Part shown: positions 1 through 8,357 of the stretch, one piece after another
Position numbering within the stretch: position 1 is the first letter of the stretch
Layout of the letters: each line of letters opens with the position of its first letter
Assembly (NCBI RefSeq): GCF_026015985.1
Contig: NZ_CP110389.1
Coordinates: forward strand, 3,070,001 to 3,134,000
Length of the DNA stretch: 64,000 nt
Direction of reading: 5' to 3'
Source: Rhodopseudomonas sp. P2A-2r
GTDB lineage: Bacteria; Pseudomonadota; Alphaproteobacteria; Rhizobiales; Xanthobacteraceae
The notes under the pieces: generated by a model
Databases searched by the model: none
Seen by the model: only the letters and a program-made list of their open reading frames with translations
Told to the model about the DNA's origin: nothing
Program-made: the position numbers and the translations under genes

Positions 1-359
1 TAAAATTTGACGGCAGTAGGGCCTGACACAAAAGTGTTCGCCGAAAAGCGCCCATCAGCCGCCGCATTCTGAACTATAAGCGGCTCCATCGTTTCAACAA
101 CGTTGCCGCAGAACGAGAGCGCCCGGGGTGCTTCGCCGAAGTTGATCCCTTTCTTCGCCTTGAACCATTGACGGTCGGCGTCAACAAGTGAAACAAGCGC
201 GATTGGGGCGTCAAAGATGGAGCACGCGAGATGGACTATGGAATCGAAGTCTAGAGAAGGCCGGCTATCAAGGATACCGGCCGAGCGTAACGCGTTTGAT
301 CGTATCGTCTCCTTTGCACCAGCCGATTGCACGGTGGCTAGATCGAATTGCTCTTCCAT
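1..359 (-). CDS. GAF-domain signalling protein, N-terminal part (runs off left edge)
   Basis: The reverse strand reads an ATG at 359 preceded by GGAGG at 364-368, giving MEEQFDLATVQSAGAKE and about 119 residues before the window ends. Residues about 35-119 match the start of a GAF domain of the kind in GAF histidine kinases and diguanylate cyclases: IALVSLVDADRQWFKAKKG, then RALSFCGNVV, then AAADGRFSANTFVSGP. The ligand-binding domain is therefore clear, but the output domain (kinase, GGDEF or other) lies outside the window. Seen: start, ribosome site and motif order. Inferred: cytoplasmic sensor. The three open frames on the opposite strand are less convincing. Confidence 0.8.
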   Translation of the reverse strand, partial: MEEQFDLATVQSAGAKETIRSNALRSAGILDSRPSLDFDSIVHLACSIFDAPIALVSLVDADRQWFKAKKGINFGEAPRALSFCGNVVETMEPLIVQNAAADGRFSANTFVSGPTAVKF

Positions 360-829
360 ATGACCTCCGCCAAGAAAAATGTGCTGGCTCATTTCAAATA
401 TTTCTTTCAAATTTAAGCAGGCCCTCCTTAGAATTGGTAAACTGGCCCGAGCGTTTTGGCATTGTCAGCCAAGTCCAATCTCGTTTGAAGATGCGCAGCA
501 TATGGCTGACTCAGTCCAAAGCAACCCGCCTCGACGGTCATGCGGTTGACTGCTTTAGTTTCGAAGAACGAGGTCCAATTACCCCATCTGTAGCGGCAGT
601 CTCTCTAGCGGTCCTCACCAGAACCTCAACTGCTGAACCGGGGTTGCGCATCCTGAATATCAGCTGAACCCATCGAAAGATCGAAGTTGCGAGAGTTTCC
701 TAGGATCCAATTCTAACGTACCGATTGAACGAGAGTGAAGGTTTCAACCTGGAATTTTCTTCTTTCTGCCAGAGACAAAAATGGAACTTTCATATCGACG
801 CCGTTTTTGGTCATCTACAGTTAGGATCG
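360..829. other. Intergenic stretch without a supported gene
   Basis: Upstream of the GAF gene. A forward open frame at 188-667 overlaps the GAF gene antisense and has no recognisable motif or ribosome site. The stretch is less GC-rich than the core genes to the right, as expected of accessory DNA. I see no RNA gene or terminator. Confidence 0.4.
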
Positions 830-1037
830 CTGCTGACGGCTGCGGATTTCATCAGCGCCCTTATTTTGAAGACTGGTGGTATTTTCGTGATGGAAGTCGC
901 ACGGCTTTCGCTAGCCACGACCGGGGAATTTTTCCGTATTGCAACACTGGAGCGCGATGCGCTACGGGATCCTGTGACCGGTGTGTTCAAACCGGCGCTA
1001 CCCCGACACCAAGCTCCACGAGGAGATCGCACTCGCC
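830..1037 (+). pseudogene. GGDEF-domain (diguanylate cyclase) remnant
   Basis: One forward frame reads a helical linker ending [16 protein letters not shown], and after a one-base shift near 985-990 the text continues [16 protein letters not shown]. Together these give the entry signature of a GGDEF domain (A..DxLTGxxNRRY...L..E). The catalytic GGDEF loop and the rest of the domain are absent because the text switches at about 1038 into a hydrolase sequence. Seen: the split motif. Inferred: a relic of a cyclic-di-GMP synthase gene, not functional. The N-terminal boundary is uncertain. Confidence 0.5.
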
Positions 1038-1300
1038 GGCTATGACTGGGGCGGCCGGGCGGCCTGCATTGCCGCGGCACTTCGGCCGGACCGATGTGGG
1101 GGCTCGCCTCGGTAAACAGCTATCTCATCCAGGATATCGCAAAGGCCGCCATTCCCGTCGCTCCTTTTGTCGAGTCCGGGCTGTGGTATCAGTTCTATTT
1201 TTTGACCGAACGTGGACGGACTGGACTAACCCTGTCGAGGCGAGAGATCGCCAAGACGATCTGGATGCGGAATTCTCCGATAGAGATTTCGTGCGGGCGC
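1038..1300 (+). pseudogene. Alpha/beta-fold hydrolase remnant
   Basis: From about 1038 the frame reads [19 protein letters not shown], the nucleophile-elbow region of the epoxide hydrolase-like alpha/beta family (GxDxGG, with the nucleophilic Asp). After a one-base shift at about 1094 it continues [15 protein letters not shown] and later [12 protein letters not shown]...RREIAKTIW, both family-typical. The oxyanion-hole HG motif upstream and the catalytic His downstream are missing. It is a broken internal fragment fused directly to the GGDEF remnant on its left. Confidence 0.65.
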
Positions 1301-1539
1301 ACGGAGTTCGCTGCACGATGAGACGCACCCCTTTCCCGCTTGCAGCCCGTAATTGTCCGGGAGTGATAGTTAACCTGCTTTTAACGCCGGCGATTCAATC
1401 TGCAATCATTGGCGGTTCTTCGATGCAACGCTTGCGCGCGGCATTCGGTGCCAATGATGAACGGCGCCATAGCGCAAGTTCACTGAGCTATCCTTTATGG
1501 AATATCCCATTGAGGGCAGCACATTTTTCGGAGGGTAGT

Positions 1540-3246
1540 ATGACCTTTCTCGCCCGCTTCCGCGTTCTTACGAAAATCCTTGCAGTTATCATCCTGATGT
1601 CCGCCATTGCCGCTGCGATGAGTTGGCTCGGCATCCGCGCATTGGGTGAGCTCAATGACGGGGCCGACAACATGAATGTCGCCGCGCGCCGCACGATGAA
1701 GGGAGCGCGCGCCAACCAGAACGTGATCGCGATCAACCGGGCGGAGTTCAGTCTCGCGCTAGATCCAAGTCCCGAGAATCGCGCGCAAGTCCGCAAAATC
1801 ATCGATGCGGAAATGAAGCTCTACCGCGAACGCATCGAGGATGTCGCCTCAACTCGCGACGAACAGGCGAAAGCAATGATGCCGGCGGTCCACGAAGCCA
1901 TGGCGGCCTACGCGAAGGACACCGAGGACATGCTTCGCCTCGCCGATGGCACAAAGAACATGCAGTTGAACGACCAGACCCGACAGTTGCGCGACTCAGC
2001 CGCAAAAAGCATGGTCACAGCAGAAAAGCTGAAGACCAACATCGCGCAAGTTGTCAACCGCCTGAACGAGCGGGTCGATGATTTTGCAAGGGCGGCGACC
2101 GAGAAGTATGAGACAGTCTCCCGCTTGATGATCGTCGCGGCAACTGTCGGCGTCCTGCTTGGTGTCTCCGCCGGCTTCATGATCGGCCAGTTCGGAATCG
2201 CCAAGCCGATGCGGGCTCTGGTTGGCCTTCTTCAACGGCTTGCGAAGGGTGAGGACATCGAGATCACCGGGACCGAACGCAACGACGAGGTCGGCGAGAC
2301 TGCTCGCGCGGTCAACGAGATCAAGGAGATGCTGGCGGAAAAGGCCCGCCAGGAGGCCGAAGCCAAGGCAGAGCAGGATCGTATCGCTAGCTTGCAGCGC
2401 AAAAGAGATATGCACAAGTTGGCCGACGATTTCGAGGGCGCCGTTGGCGAGATCATCCAGACGGTGTCGTCAGCCGCAACCGAGATGGAAGCGTCGGCCA
2501 ATTCGCTCACGACGACCGCCGAGAGGACGCAGGAACTGTCGACCGTCGTCGCGGCGGCGGCAGAGGAAGCTTCGGCAAGCGTGCAGTCGGTAGCATCGGC
2601 CAGCGAAGAGTTGACTTCATCGGTCAACGAGATCGGCCGTCAGGTTCAGGCGTCCTCCAGGATAGCCACTGAGGCGGTCGACCAGTCGCACAAGACCAAC
2701 GATCGGGTCGGTGAGTTATCGAAGGCGGCGAGCCTCATCGGCGATGTCGTCGAACTCATCAATACCATCGCGGGACAGACCAATCTGCTGGCACTCAATG
2801 CGACCATTGAGGCAGCGCGCGCCGGCGAGGCGGGTCGCGGGTTTGCGGTCGTGGCGTCCGAGGTCAAGGCGCTCGCGGAGCAAACGGCGAAAGCAACGGG
2901 GGAGATCGGTAAACAGATCGCAGGAATGCAGGCAGCAACTGACGAGTCGGTCGACGCCATCAAGGAGATCAGTGAGATCATCGGTCGGATGTCGGAGATC
3001 TCCTCGACCATCGCGTCTGCGGTGGAAGAGCAAGGCGCGGCGACACAGGAAATTTCCCGGAACGTGCAGCAGGCGGCTCAGGGCACGATGCAGGTCAGCT
3101 CGAATATCGCTGATGTCCAACGTGGTGCAGGCGAGACTGGCTCCGCCTCAACGCAGGTGCTCTCGGCGGCCCAATCGCTCTCGGTGGAAAGCACCCGCCT
3201 GAAGACGGAGGTACAGAGCTTCCTAGCAACCGTTCGCGCAGCCTGA
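1540..3246 (+). CDS. Methyl-accepting chemotaxis protein
   Basis: A 568-residue chemoreceptor. The ATG at 1540 has GGAGGG at 1530-1535; the open frame extends further upstream, but only into pseudogene text. Residues about 10-32 form a first membrane helix, 33-190 a periplasmic four-helix-bundle-like sensor, and about 196-215 a second helix ([20 protein letters not shown]). A HAMP domain follows, then a long cytoplasmic signalling coiled coil with the conserved hairpin tip ([23 protein letters not shown] split about residues 405-430) that binds CheA/CheW. No CheR/CheB-binding pentapeptide is seen at the C terminus (ends TVRAA). The ligand is unknown. The gene is complete although both flanks are debris. 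Confidence 0.93.
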   Translation: MTFLARFRVLTKILAVIILMSAIAAAMSWLGIRALGELNDGADNMNVAARRTMKGARANQNVIAINRAEFSLALDPSPENRAQVRKIIDAEMKLYRERIEDVASTRDEQAKAMMPAVHEAMAAYAKDTEDMLRLADGTKNMQLNDQTRQLRDSAAKSMVTAEKLKTNIAQVVNRLNERVDDFARAATEKYETVSRLMIVAATVGVLLGVSAGFMIGQFGIAKPMRALVGLLQRLAKGEDIEITGTERNDEVGETARAVNEIKEMLAEKARQEAEAKAEQDRIASLQRKRDMHKLADDFEGAVGEIIQTVSSAATEMEASANSLTTTAERTQELSTVVAAAAEEASASVQSVASASEELTSSVNEIGRQVQASSRIATEAVDQSHKTNDRVGELSKAASLIGDVVELINTIAGQTNLLALNATIEAARAGEAGRGFAVVASEVKALAEQTAKATGEIGKQIAGMQAATDESVDAIKEISEIIGRMSEISSTIASAVEEQGAATQEISRNVQQAAQGTMQVSSNIADVQRGAGETGSASTQVLSAAQSLSVESTRLKTEVQSFLATVRAA

Positions 3247-3404
3247 CGGTGACATTGGGCCGGCCGCCATATACGGCCCATCTGCGCCTCCGAGAGCAGA
3301 AACAAATCGCCCATTGGCAACGCCTCCTCACGTCGCCAATGAATCAGCAGATCAATCAGACCTCAAGAAATTAATGGGTCCCGAGCCTAGCGAGGTCGAT
3401 ACAT

Positions 3405-3408
3405 CTAG
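3405..3408. repeat. CTAG target-site duplication, left copy
   Basis: CTAG immediately outside the left inverted repeat of the IS5-family element; the matching copy is at 4679-4682. A 4-bp CTAG/YTAR duplication is usual for the IS5 group. Confidence 0.75.
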
Positions 3409-4678
3409 CAGTTTGCTGAAAAACCCCTCGCGACGGCGTTCATTTCCTGATTCAATTTGATTGAGAATCGGTGGAGGTCGGTATGCGCGGGGCATTCGAG
3501 GATCAGGGCGGGCTGTTTTCATATATCTCGCCGGATGCGCGGGTGCCGCAGAACCATCCGCTGAGGAAGATCCGGGCGCTGGTCCGCGATGTGCTGGGCG
3601 AGATGAGCCGCAGCTTTTCCAGCCTCTATTCGAAGGAAGGGCGTCCCTCGATTCCGCCGGAGCAATTGCTCAACGCGCTGCTGCTGCAGGTGTTCTATGG
3701 CATCCGCTCGGAACGCCAGCTGATGGAGCAGTTGGACTATAACCTTTTGTACCGCTGGTTTGTCGGGCTGTCGCCGGACGACCGGGTCTGGAACCCGACC
3801 ACCTTCACGAAGAACCGTGAGCGACTCCAGAACGGCGACGTGTTCACGAAGTTCATGACCAGGCTGCTGAACCACGCCGAGGTCAAGGCGCTGTTGTCGG
3901 ACGAGCATTTCACGGTGGACGGCACGCTGATCGAAGCCTGGGCCTCCCACAAGAGCTTCCGCCCCAAGGACGGCAGCGACGGCGACGACGGCGCCAACTT
4001 CCACGGCCAGACCCGCAAAAACGACACTCACGCCTCCACCAGCGATCCCGACAGCCGGCTCTACCGCAAGGCCGCCGGACGCGAGGCGAGGCTCTGCCAT
4101 ATGGGCCACGCCACCATGGAGAACCGCAATGGTCTGGCGGTCGCCGGCATGGTGACGCATGCCAGCGGCACCGCCGAGCGCCGCGCCGCGGAGAAGATGC
4201 TCAAGGCCAGGGCCAAACAGGCCGGTCACCGCATCACCGCCGGCGCGGACAAGGCCTATGACACCGCCGATCATGTCGCAAATCTGCGCGCCATCGAGGT
4301 GACGCCGCATGTGACGCAGAACAATGCCCTCGGCAAGACCGGCCGGAGCCGTCGCAGCGCGATCGATGAGCGAACCACCCGCCACCCCGGCTATGGCATG
4401 TCGCAGGCACGCCGCGCGATGATCGAATGCATCTTCGGATGGGGCAAGCAACACGGCACGATGCGCAAGACAAAACATCGCGGCATCTGCGCCGTCGCCG
4501 CCGACTTCATGCTCAATCTGATCGCCTACAACCTGATCCGCATTCCAAAACTGCTCGCCGCATAGCCCTGTCGCCGTACAGGCGACCGCGAGAGACGCCA
4601 ATCAGCCAACTACACACCACCAAGCCTGTCGATTGCACAGAAAAAATAGTTCGATTCTGGGGTTTTTTCAGCAGACTG
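3409..4678 (+). mobile_element. IS5-family insertion sequence, apparently intact (about 1.27 kb)
   Basis: The element is bounded by imperfect terminal inverted repeats: 3409-3427 reads CAGTTTGCTGAAAAACCCC, and the reverse complement of 4659-4678 reads CAGTCTGCTGAAAAAACCCC (one mismatch and one extra A). CTAG direct repeats flank it. It carries one full-length transposase. The insertion splits an IS3-family orfB remnant whose frame can be rejoined across the site using one CTAG copy. Confidence 0.88.
3483..4565 (+). CDS. IS5-family DDE transposase
   Basis: A 360-residue transposase with an N-terminal DUF772 domain (about residues 10-90, including LLNALLLQVFYGIRSERQLME) and a C-terminal DDE_Tnp_1 domain. 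The ATG at 3483 is preceded by GGAGG at 3473-3477; a GTG at 3471 overlaps that ribosome site and is less likely. Acidic catalytic candidates are visible in FTVDGTLIEAW (first Asp), AGADKAYD (second Asp) and RAMIECIFGWGK (final Glu). Length and layout are normal for the IS5 group, so the element may still be active. Confidence 0.92.
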   Translation: MRGAFEDQGGLFSYISPDARVPQNHPLRKIRALVRDVLGEMSRSFSSLYSKEGRPSIPPEQLLNALLLQVFYGIRSERQLMEQLDYNLLYRWFVGLSPDDRVWNPTTFTKNRERLQNGDVFTKFMTRLLNHAEVKALLSDEHFTVDGTLIEAWASHKSFRPKDGSDGDDGANFHGQTRKNDTHASTSDPDSRLYRKAAGREARLCHMGHATMENRNGLAVAGMVTHASGTAERRAAEKMLKARAKQAGHRITAGADKAYDTADHVANLRAIEVTPHVTQNNALGKTGRSRRSAIDERTTRHPGYGMSQARRAMIECIFGWGKQHGTMRKTKHRGICAVAADFMLNLIAYNLIRIPKLLAA

Positions 4679-4682
4679 CTAG
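4679..4682. repeat. CTAG target-site duplication, right copy
   Basis: Second copy of the CTAG duplication that flanks the IS5-family element. Confidence 0.75.
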
Positions 4683-4759
4683 AGCTTCCCTTCGCCGGTT
4701 CGCGGATGTTGCGCGGCCTGCTGGCTGTCGAGGGGTGCAAGATCGGCCGCCAGCATGTG
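4683..4759 (+). pseudogene. IS3-family transposase orfB fragment interrupted by the IS5-family element
   Basis: Directly right of the insertion the frame reads LELPFAGSRMLRGLLAVEG, then CKIGRQHV, the well-known IS3-family OrfB segment that precedes the rve integrase core. Rejoining the left flank (about 3391-3408) to base 4683 gives SIHLELPFAG in one frame, so the fragment existed before the IS5 insertion. Homology stops after QHV at 4759; the usual K-R-MGIEALYR continuation and the whole catalytic core are missing. Confidence 0.7.
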
Positions 4760-4922
4760 AACCTCAAACGACTGCCAACAAGAATTCGGGTGCCCGAACT
4801 CACTGCCGAGGCCTGAATTGGCGTCAGGCCGAGACATGAGAGCGAGAGATGAGCGGGAAGGTCCGTGACGAGATCGGGTTCGAGAGAGAGGCTCGCGAAC
4901 GCTCGTCGTGGGAGTTCCCGAG

Positions 4923-5600
4923 ATGGACAAGAATTCTGGTTCTGCCAGCCGTGCCGATGTCTATGCCTATGCCCGTGTGACCGCCGAGATCATGACCGCC
5001 ATTGAGGCCGGTGTCGGCGAATTCAAGATGCCCTGGCATCATGATGGGGCTGCCGCAGCCCGACCGATCAATGTAACGACCGGCAACAAATATCGAAGCG
5101 TCAATACATTGGCGCTGTGGGTGGCCGCATTGAGCGCCGGCTACGACAGTGGACTTTGGGGAACCTACCGGCAGTGGGGCGCGCTTGGGGCACAGGTGCG
5201 CAAGGGCGAGAAGGCGACGACCGTCGTTCTCTGGAAGGAAATGCGATCTTCCGATAACGGCGATGATTCTAGCGGTGAGGACACCGACACTGATCGCAGC
5301 CGGATGTTTGCGAAGGCGTTTTCGGTCTTCAATTTGGCACAGGTCGATGGCTATGAACCCAAGCCTGTGCCTGTTCTCGATGAGGCTGAGCGCCTCGATC
5401 ACGCCGAGGCTTTCATCAATAACCTTGGCATCAAAACGATCACCGATGGCCCACAGCGTTCTATCGTCCTTCGACGGACACCGTGGTCAAGCCGGCATTC
5501 GAGCGCTTTCGCGACGCAGCGTCATTCTATGGCGTGTGGCTGCATGAATGTGGGCATGCGACCGGCACCCAGCATCGGCTGGATCGGGATCCCTCGGGCC
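4923..5600 (+). pseudogene. ArdC-type antirestriction / ssDNA-binding protein, truncated and frameshifted
   Basis: From the ATG at 4923 the protein shows the ArdC N-terminal domain (DUF1738): KMPWHHDG, RPINVTTGNKYRSVNTLALW, YRQWGALGAQVRKGEKATTVV, FSVFNLAQVDG. At about 5455 one base is missing and the text resumes as AFYRPSTDTVVKPAFERF. The metalloprotease-like C-terminal domain follows with an HExxH motif (HECGH) and RLDRDPSGRFG, and then ends abruptly at about 5600 in chemoreceptor sequence. ArdC proteins are carried by conjugative plasmids and integrative elements, where they counter host restriction. Inferred: scar of a lost mobile element. Confidence 0.75.
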
Positions 5601-6773
5601 GCTTCGGCTGTGGAACAGCAGGGATCGGCCACGGTGGAAATCAGTCGGAGCGCATCAACTGCATCGGCTGGGGCTTCTGCCGTCGCAGAAACGATGGAAA
5701 CACTTTTGCAGGCGACAAACTCCAGGCCAAAATGGCCGATATCGTGCGGCAGTTCGAGGACACGCGGGCCTTTACCGCAGCGCAGATGCAGCGCGCGATC
5801 GACCAGCGCGGCGATGCCGCCAACGAGTTGACCGTGAAAGTGGCCGCTGTCACGGCGGCCGTGGGTGGCCTGATGCGTGAGCAGGAGTTGCAGATCCAGA
5901 TGCAGGACGGCGCGACAGCCCGCTTCATACAGGTCGCGAGTGCAGTGATGGAGCTGCGCGACAGCGGCGGTCGCCAGGCCGGCATGCTACAGAATATCGT
6001 CGGCGCCCATAAACCGCCGGCCGAGGCTGAACGCGCCTTGCTGTTGACCCTGCAAGGCTGCATCGACCATATCTGGGACAGCTTGGTGACGTTGGAAGGC
6101 GCGCCGTCCACACCAGCCGCGTTGGACCAGGCAGTCCGCGGCATTCATGAAACCTATATCAACGGCTACGGCGCCGAGCGGCGCATGCTGGTCGGGCATT
6201 TCGCGACGGGCGACTTCCCCTATGGGGCTGCGGACTATAACCTCAAAGTAGGTCCGATGTGGAAGACGCTGATCGCCCTGCGCGATGCGGCCTATGATTC
6301 AGCCGCAACGACTATCGCCGATGAACGCGCCGACGCATGGCGCCAGTTGGCTCTGGCGGCAGCGGTTGTGCTCATGGTCATCGTGGTGGTCGCCGGCGTA
6401 GTTGTTCTCGTCGTGCGCCGCATTACCAAGCCGATCCTCCACCTGACCGCCAGCATAGAGCGCGTCGCGAGCGGCGATTTGGCGCCAGACATACGCTATG
6501 ACGCCTGGCGCGATGAAATTGGCGTGCTATCCCGCGCCATCGGTGTGTTGCAGCAACGCTCAATGGAGGCGCGGCGGCTCGAGGCGAAACAGGCGGCCGA
6601 ACGCCATGCGCGGGAGCGGCGAACCGTGCATCTGGAACAACTGGTCAGCGCGTTCGAGGCCACGGTCGGGAGCCTGGTCGAAATCCTGACCACGCGTGCA
6701 GAGGATATCGCAACAAGCGGGGCATCTGACGGTCGAGGTGAACCGCTTCGTCACCGAAGTTCGCGCAGCCTGA
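5598..6773 (+). pseudogene. Shuffled and internally deleted chemoreceptor (MCP) remnant
   Basis: Three chemoreceptor pieces lie in an order no working receptor has. Bases 5598-5700 read ASAVEQQGSATVEISRSAST, a signalling-domain segment normally near the C terminus. In another frame, bases about 5710-6715 give a helical sensor, a membrane segment (LALAAAVVLMVIVVVAGVVV), a HAMP domain beginning RRITKPILHL, and the start of the signalling coil (LVSAFEATVGSLVEIL). Bases 6719-6773 then give only the last codons, HLTVEVNRFVTEVRAA and stop, in a third frame. About 200 codons including the CheA/CheW hairpin are deleted. Not functional as a receptor. Confidence 0.75.
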
Positions 6774-6855
6774 CGTGCCGACGACTCTGAAACAGCCTTA
6801 CGAGCGGCCTTAGCCGCCGTCTTCGCATCCCGCTCCGCGATCGGCCGCGTAAGGC

Positions 6856-7335
6856 TTGGCCACCTCGATCAGGCCGGACGCCGATCTGGTCGCCCGGCCA
6901 CTTTCGCCCCGACTGGCGATCTGCGGAGTGCCGGCCTATCCGGCTGCGCGAGGTGAACCGATGAGACCAGAGGGTTTAGGCCGGCATGATTGTCCGGCCT
7001 ATAGCTATTCCCCGCGATCAGAATGGCGATCGGTTCAGGCCGTGTGGCGGATGATTGGTCCAGATGGCGAGACCAGTATCCCGTTCGCCCCTCGCCTTCA
7101 GACCGACAGCGCCAAAGGGTTGCGTCGCGCCGCTCTGGCGGGCATGGGCATCGTCATGCTGCCGGAAATCATGGTGTCGGAGGATATCGCGTCCGGCCGT
7201 CTCGCGCGCCTGCTGTTGGGCTACGCCCCATCCGTTCGGCCGATGAATCTCCTTTATCTGCGCGACTGCCGCATGTCGCCTAAGTTGCGTAGCTTTATTG
7301 ATTTTGTGGTCAATCGATTCAGTGCCCCGTTCTGA
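6856..7335 (+). pseudogene. LysR-type regulator, 3' fragment (substrate-binding domain only)
   Basis: The frame carries the C-terminal co-inducer domain of a LysR regulator: DADLVARPL, LAICGVPAYPAARGEP, LGRHDC, RLQTDSAKGLRRAALAGMGIVMLPE, and MSPKLRSFIDFVVNRF at the end. The N-terminal winged helix-turn-helix and linker are absent; upstream sequence to 6774 matches nothing recognisable. A TTG/ATG start inside the fragment is possible, but the product could not bind DNA. Another truncated gene in the same debris field. Confidence 0.75.
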
Positions 7336-7852
7336 GGCATCGCGTTTCAGTGGTGACTTTCCGCGATATACGGGGTGACTGAAATTGTCGCATCGACAGC
7401 CGCTCGCAGCCGGCGGTGTCGGGATGGCATAAGCGAGCCTAGGAATAGTGCCCTCGACCAATCGCAAGAATCGGGTTGCATGTGCCGAGCCAGGCCTGCA
7501 CGGACTGCTCGCCAATTTAATTATATCGTGATTTCAATGACATAGGAGTTCGTAGTTTTGTTCAGAATGGCGCACCAATTATCCATCTGATTCGAAGCAA
7601 TTTCGACGCTTCCCGGTTGTCGTTCTGAACAACCGTTCCGTGCTTGTTCTGAACAGCTGTCGCCGCTTCGTTCGCGAAACGGTGACGTAGCGCTTGCGAG
7701 CAGGGCCACGAGCCAAGATGCATTCATCGTTGTGCCCGTATCCGCCAACCGATCCTTGCCATCATGGCGGCTGCGGGCGACGCGCTTTGCCGGCAATTGA
7801 ACCGAATGCGAAAAGCTGAAGTCCCATCGGAAGTCTCAACAAGGATGGATCG
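7336..7852. other. 517-bp stretch with no convincing gene; holds GTTCTGAAC repeats
   Basis: A reverse open frame of 91 codons (7521-7796) has no motif, ribosome site or family resemblance and is not called. The stretch contains GTTCAGAAT at 7560-7568 and GTTCTGAAC at 7622-7630 and 7646-7654, plus a LexA-type GTTC-N7-GTTC. It appears to be the junction between accessory debris and stable chromosome. Confidence 0.4.
7635..7649. promoter_or_regulatory. Candidate LexA (SOS) box, GTTC-N7-GTTC
   Basis: GTTC CGTGCTT GTTC exactly fits the alphaproteobacterial LexA consensus (a direct repeat of GTTC with a seven-base gap). It lies about 200 bp upstream of the small membrane protein gene at 7853. A four-plus-four motif can occur by chance, and no clear promoter is visible around it, so this is a candidate only. 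Confidence 0.35.
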
Positions 7853-8014
7853 ATGCCAGACTGGATCATTCCGACGCTGCTGCTGATCGGGGTTCTAGCA
7901 ATTCTCTACCGCGCATTTCTGCACACTCCGCGTGCGCCGCCGAGCGGAAACGATCATGAAGTTGGCGCGACCAATTATTGGGATAGCCGTGGTCGTTTCG
8001 AACCGCCCGATTGA
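7853..8014 (+). CDS. Small single-span membrane protein (53 aa)
   Basis: The ATG at 7853 follows AAGGA at 7841-7845 with ideal spacing. The 53-residue product begins MPDWIIPTLLLIGVLAILY, one predicted membrane helix (about residues 4-20). A polar, proline-containing tail follows, ending NYWDSRGRFEPPD. I do not recognise a family. The ribosome site, a clean hydrophobic helix and a plausible cytoplasmic or periplasmic tail make it likely to be a real gene despite its size. A LexA-like site about 200 bp upstream is the only hint of regulation. It might instead be a remnant. Confidence 0.55.
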   Translation: MPDWIIPTLLLIGVLAILYRAFLHTPRAPPSGNDHEVGATNYWDSRGRFEPPD

Positions 8015-8302
8015 CCGCTAAGCCCGGCCCAGCCGGCATAACGGCGAACCGCTGATGGTGTCGTGCTGCCAGGGCCTGGGGCCGACCCGCGCGCGATGAA
8101 CACGGCGATCAAGCCTGGATGAAGCCTGCCACCGCGGCAGGGCAGGCGGCCCATTCCGTCGATCATTTGGCCGCGACCTCGGCAGCCGCAATTGTCTGGA
8201 AAACGGGCATCTGCAAGCGGCTCGGGCGGGATCACCGTGGCGCCAAATTCATCCACTTTCGTCAAGTGCCTGATATTTCGAGAGTTGTTCGAAGGTCGCC
8301 AA
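8015..8302. other. Intergenic stretch upstream of the GntR operon
   Basis: No supported gene. Open frames on both strands lack motifs and ribosome sites. It would have to contain any enhancer site for the sigma-54 promoter at 8303, but I could not identify a clear NtrC or NifA site by eye. Confidence 0.4.
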
Positions 8303-8319
8303 TTGGCACAAGCCTTGCT
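8303..8319 (+). promoter_or_regulatory. Sigma-54 (RpoN) promoter, -24/-12
   Basis: TTGGCAC AAGCC TTGCT matches the consensus TTGGCACG-N4-TTGCW, with the invariant GG (8305-8306) and GC (8317-8318) separated by exactly ten bases. Transcription would start near 8330, leaving a leader of about 28 bases before the gntR ATG at 8358. Its position directly ahead of a regulator-transporter operon supports function. Activation would need an enhancer-binding protein, probably nitrogen-related; that part is inference. Confidence 0.65.
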
Positions 8320-8357
8320 GACAAGTCCTGTACACGACCACTGTATGCAGGTCTGGA

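Noticed and set aside
781..1539. An N-terminal extension of the chemoreceptor at 1540
   Set aside because: The frame is open but reads unrelated low-quality text through pseudogene remnants; the ATG at 1540 has a strong ribosome site and a normal receptor N terminus.
3519..4601. A 360-codon frame antisense to the IS5 transposase
   Set aside because: Mirror frame of the transposase; composition is implausible and it crosses the element without any feature of its own.
7521..7796. A 91-codon reverse frame in the gap before the small membrane protein
   Set aside because: No ribosome site, motif or plausible secondary structure; Ser/Arg-rich composition and overlap with the repeat cluster.
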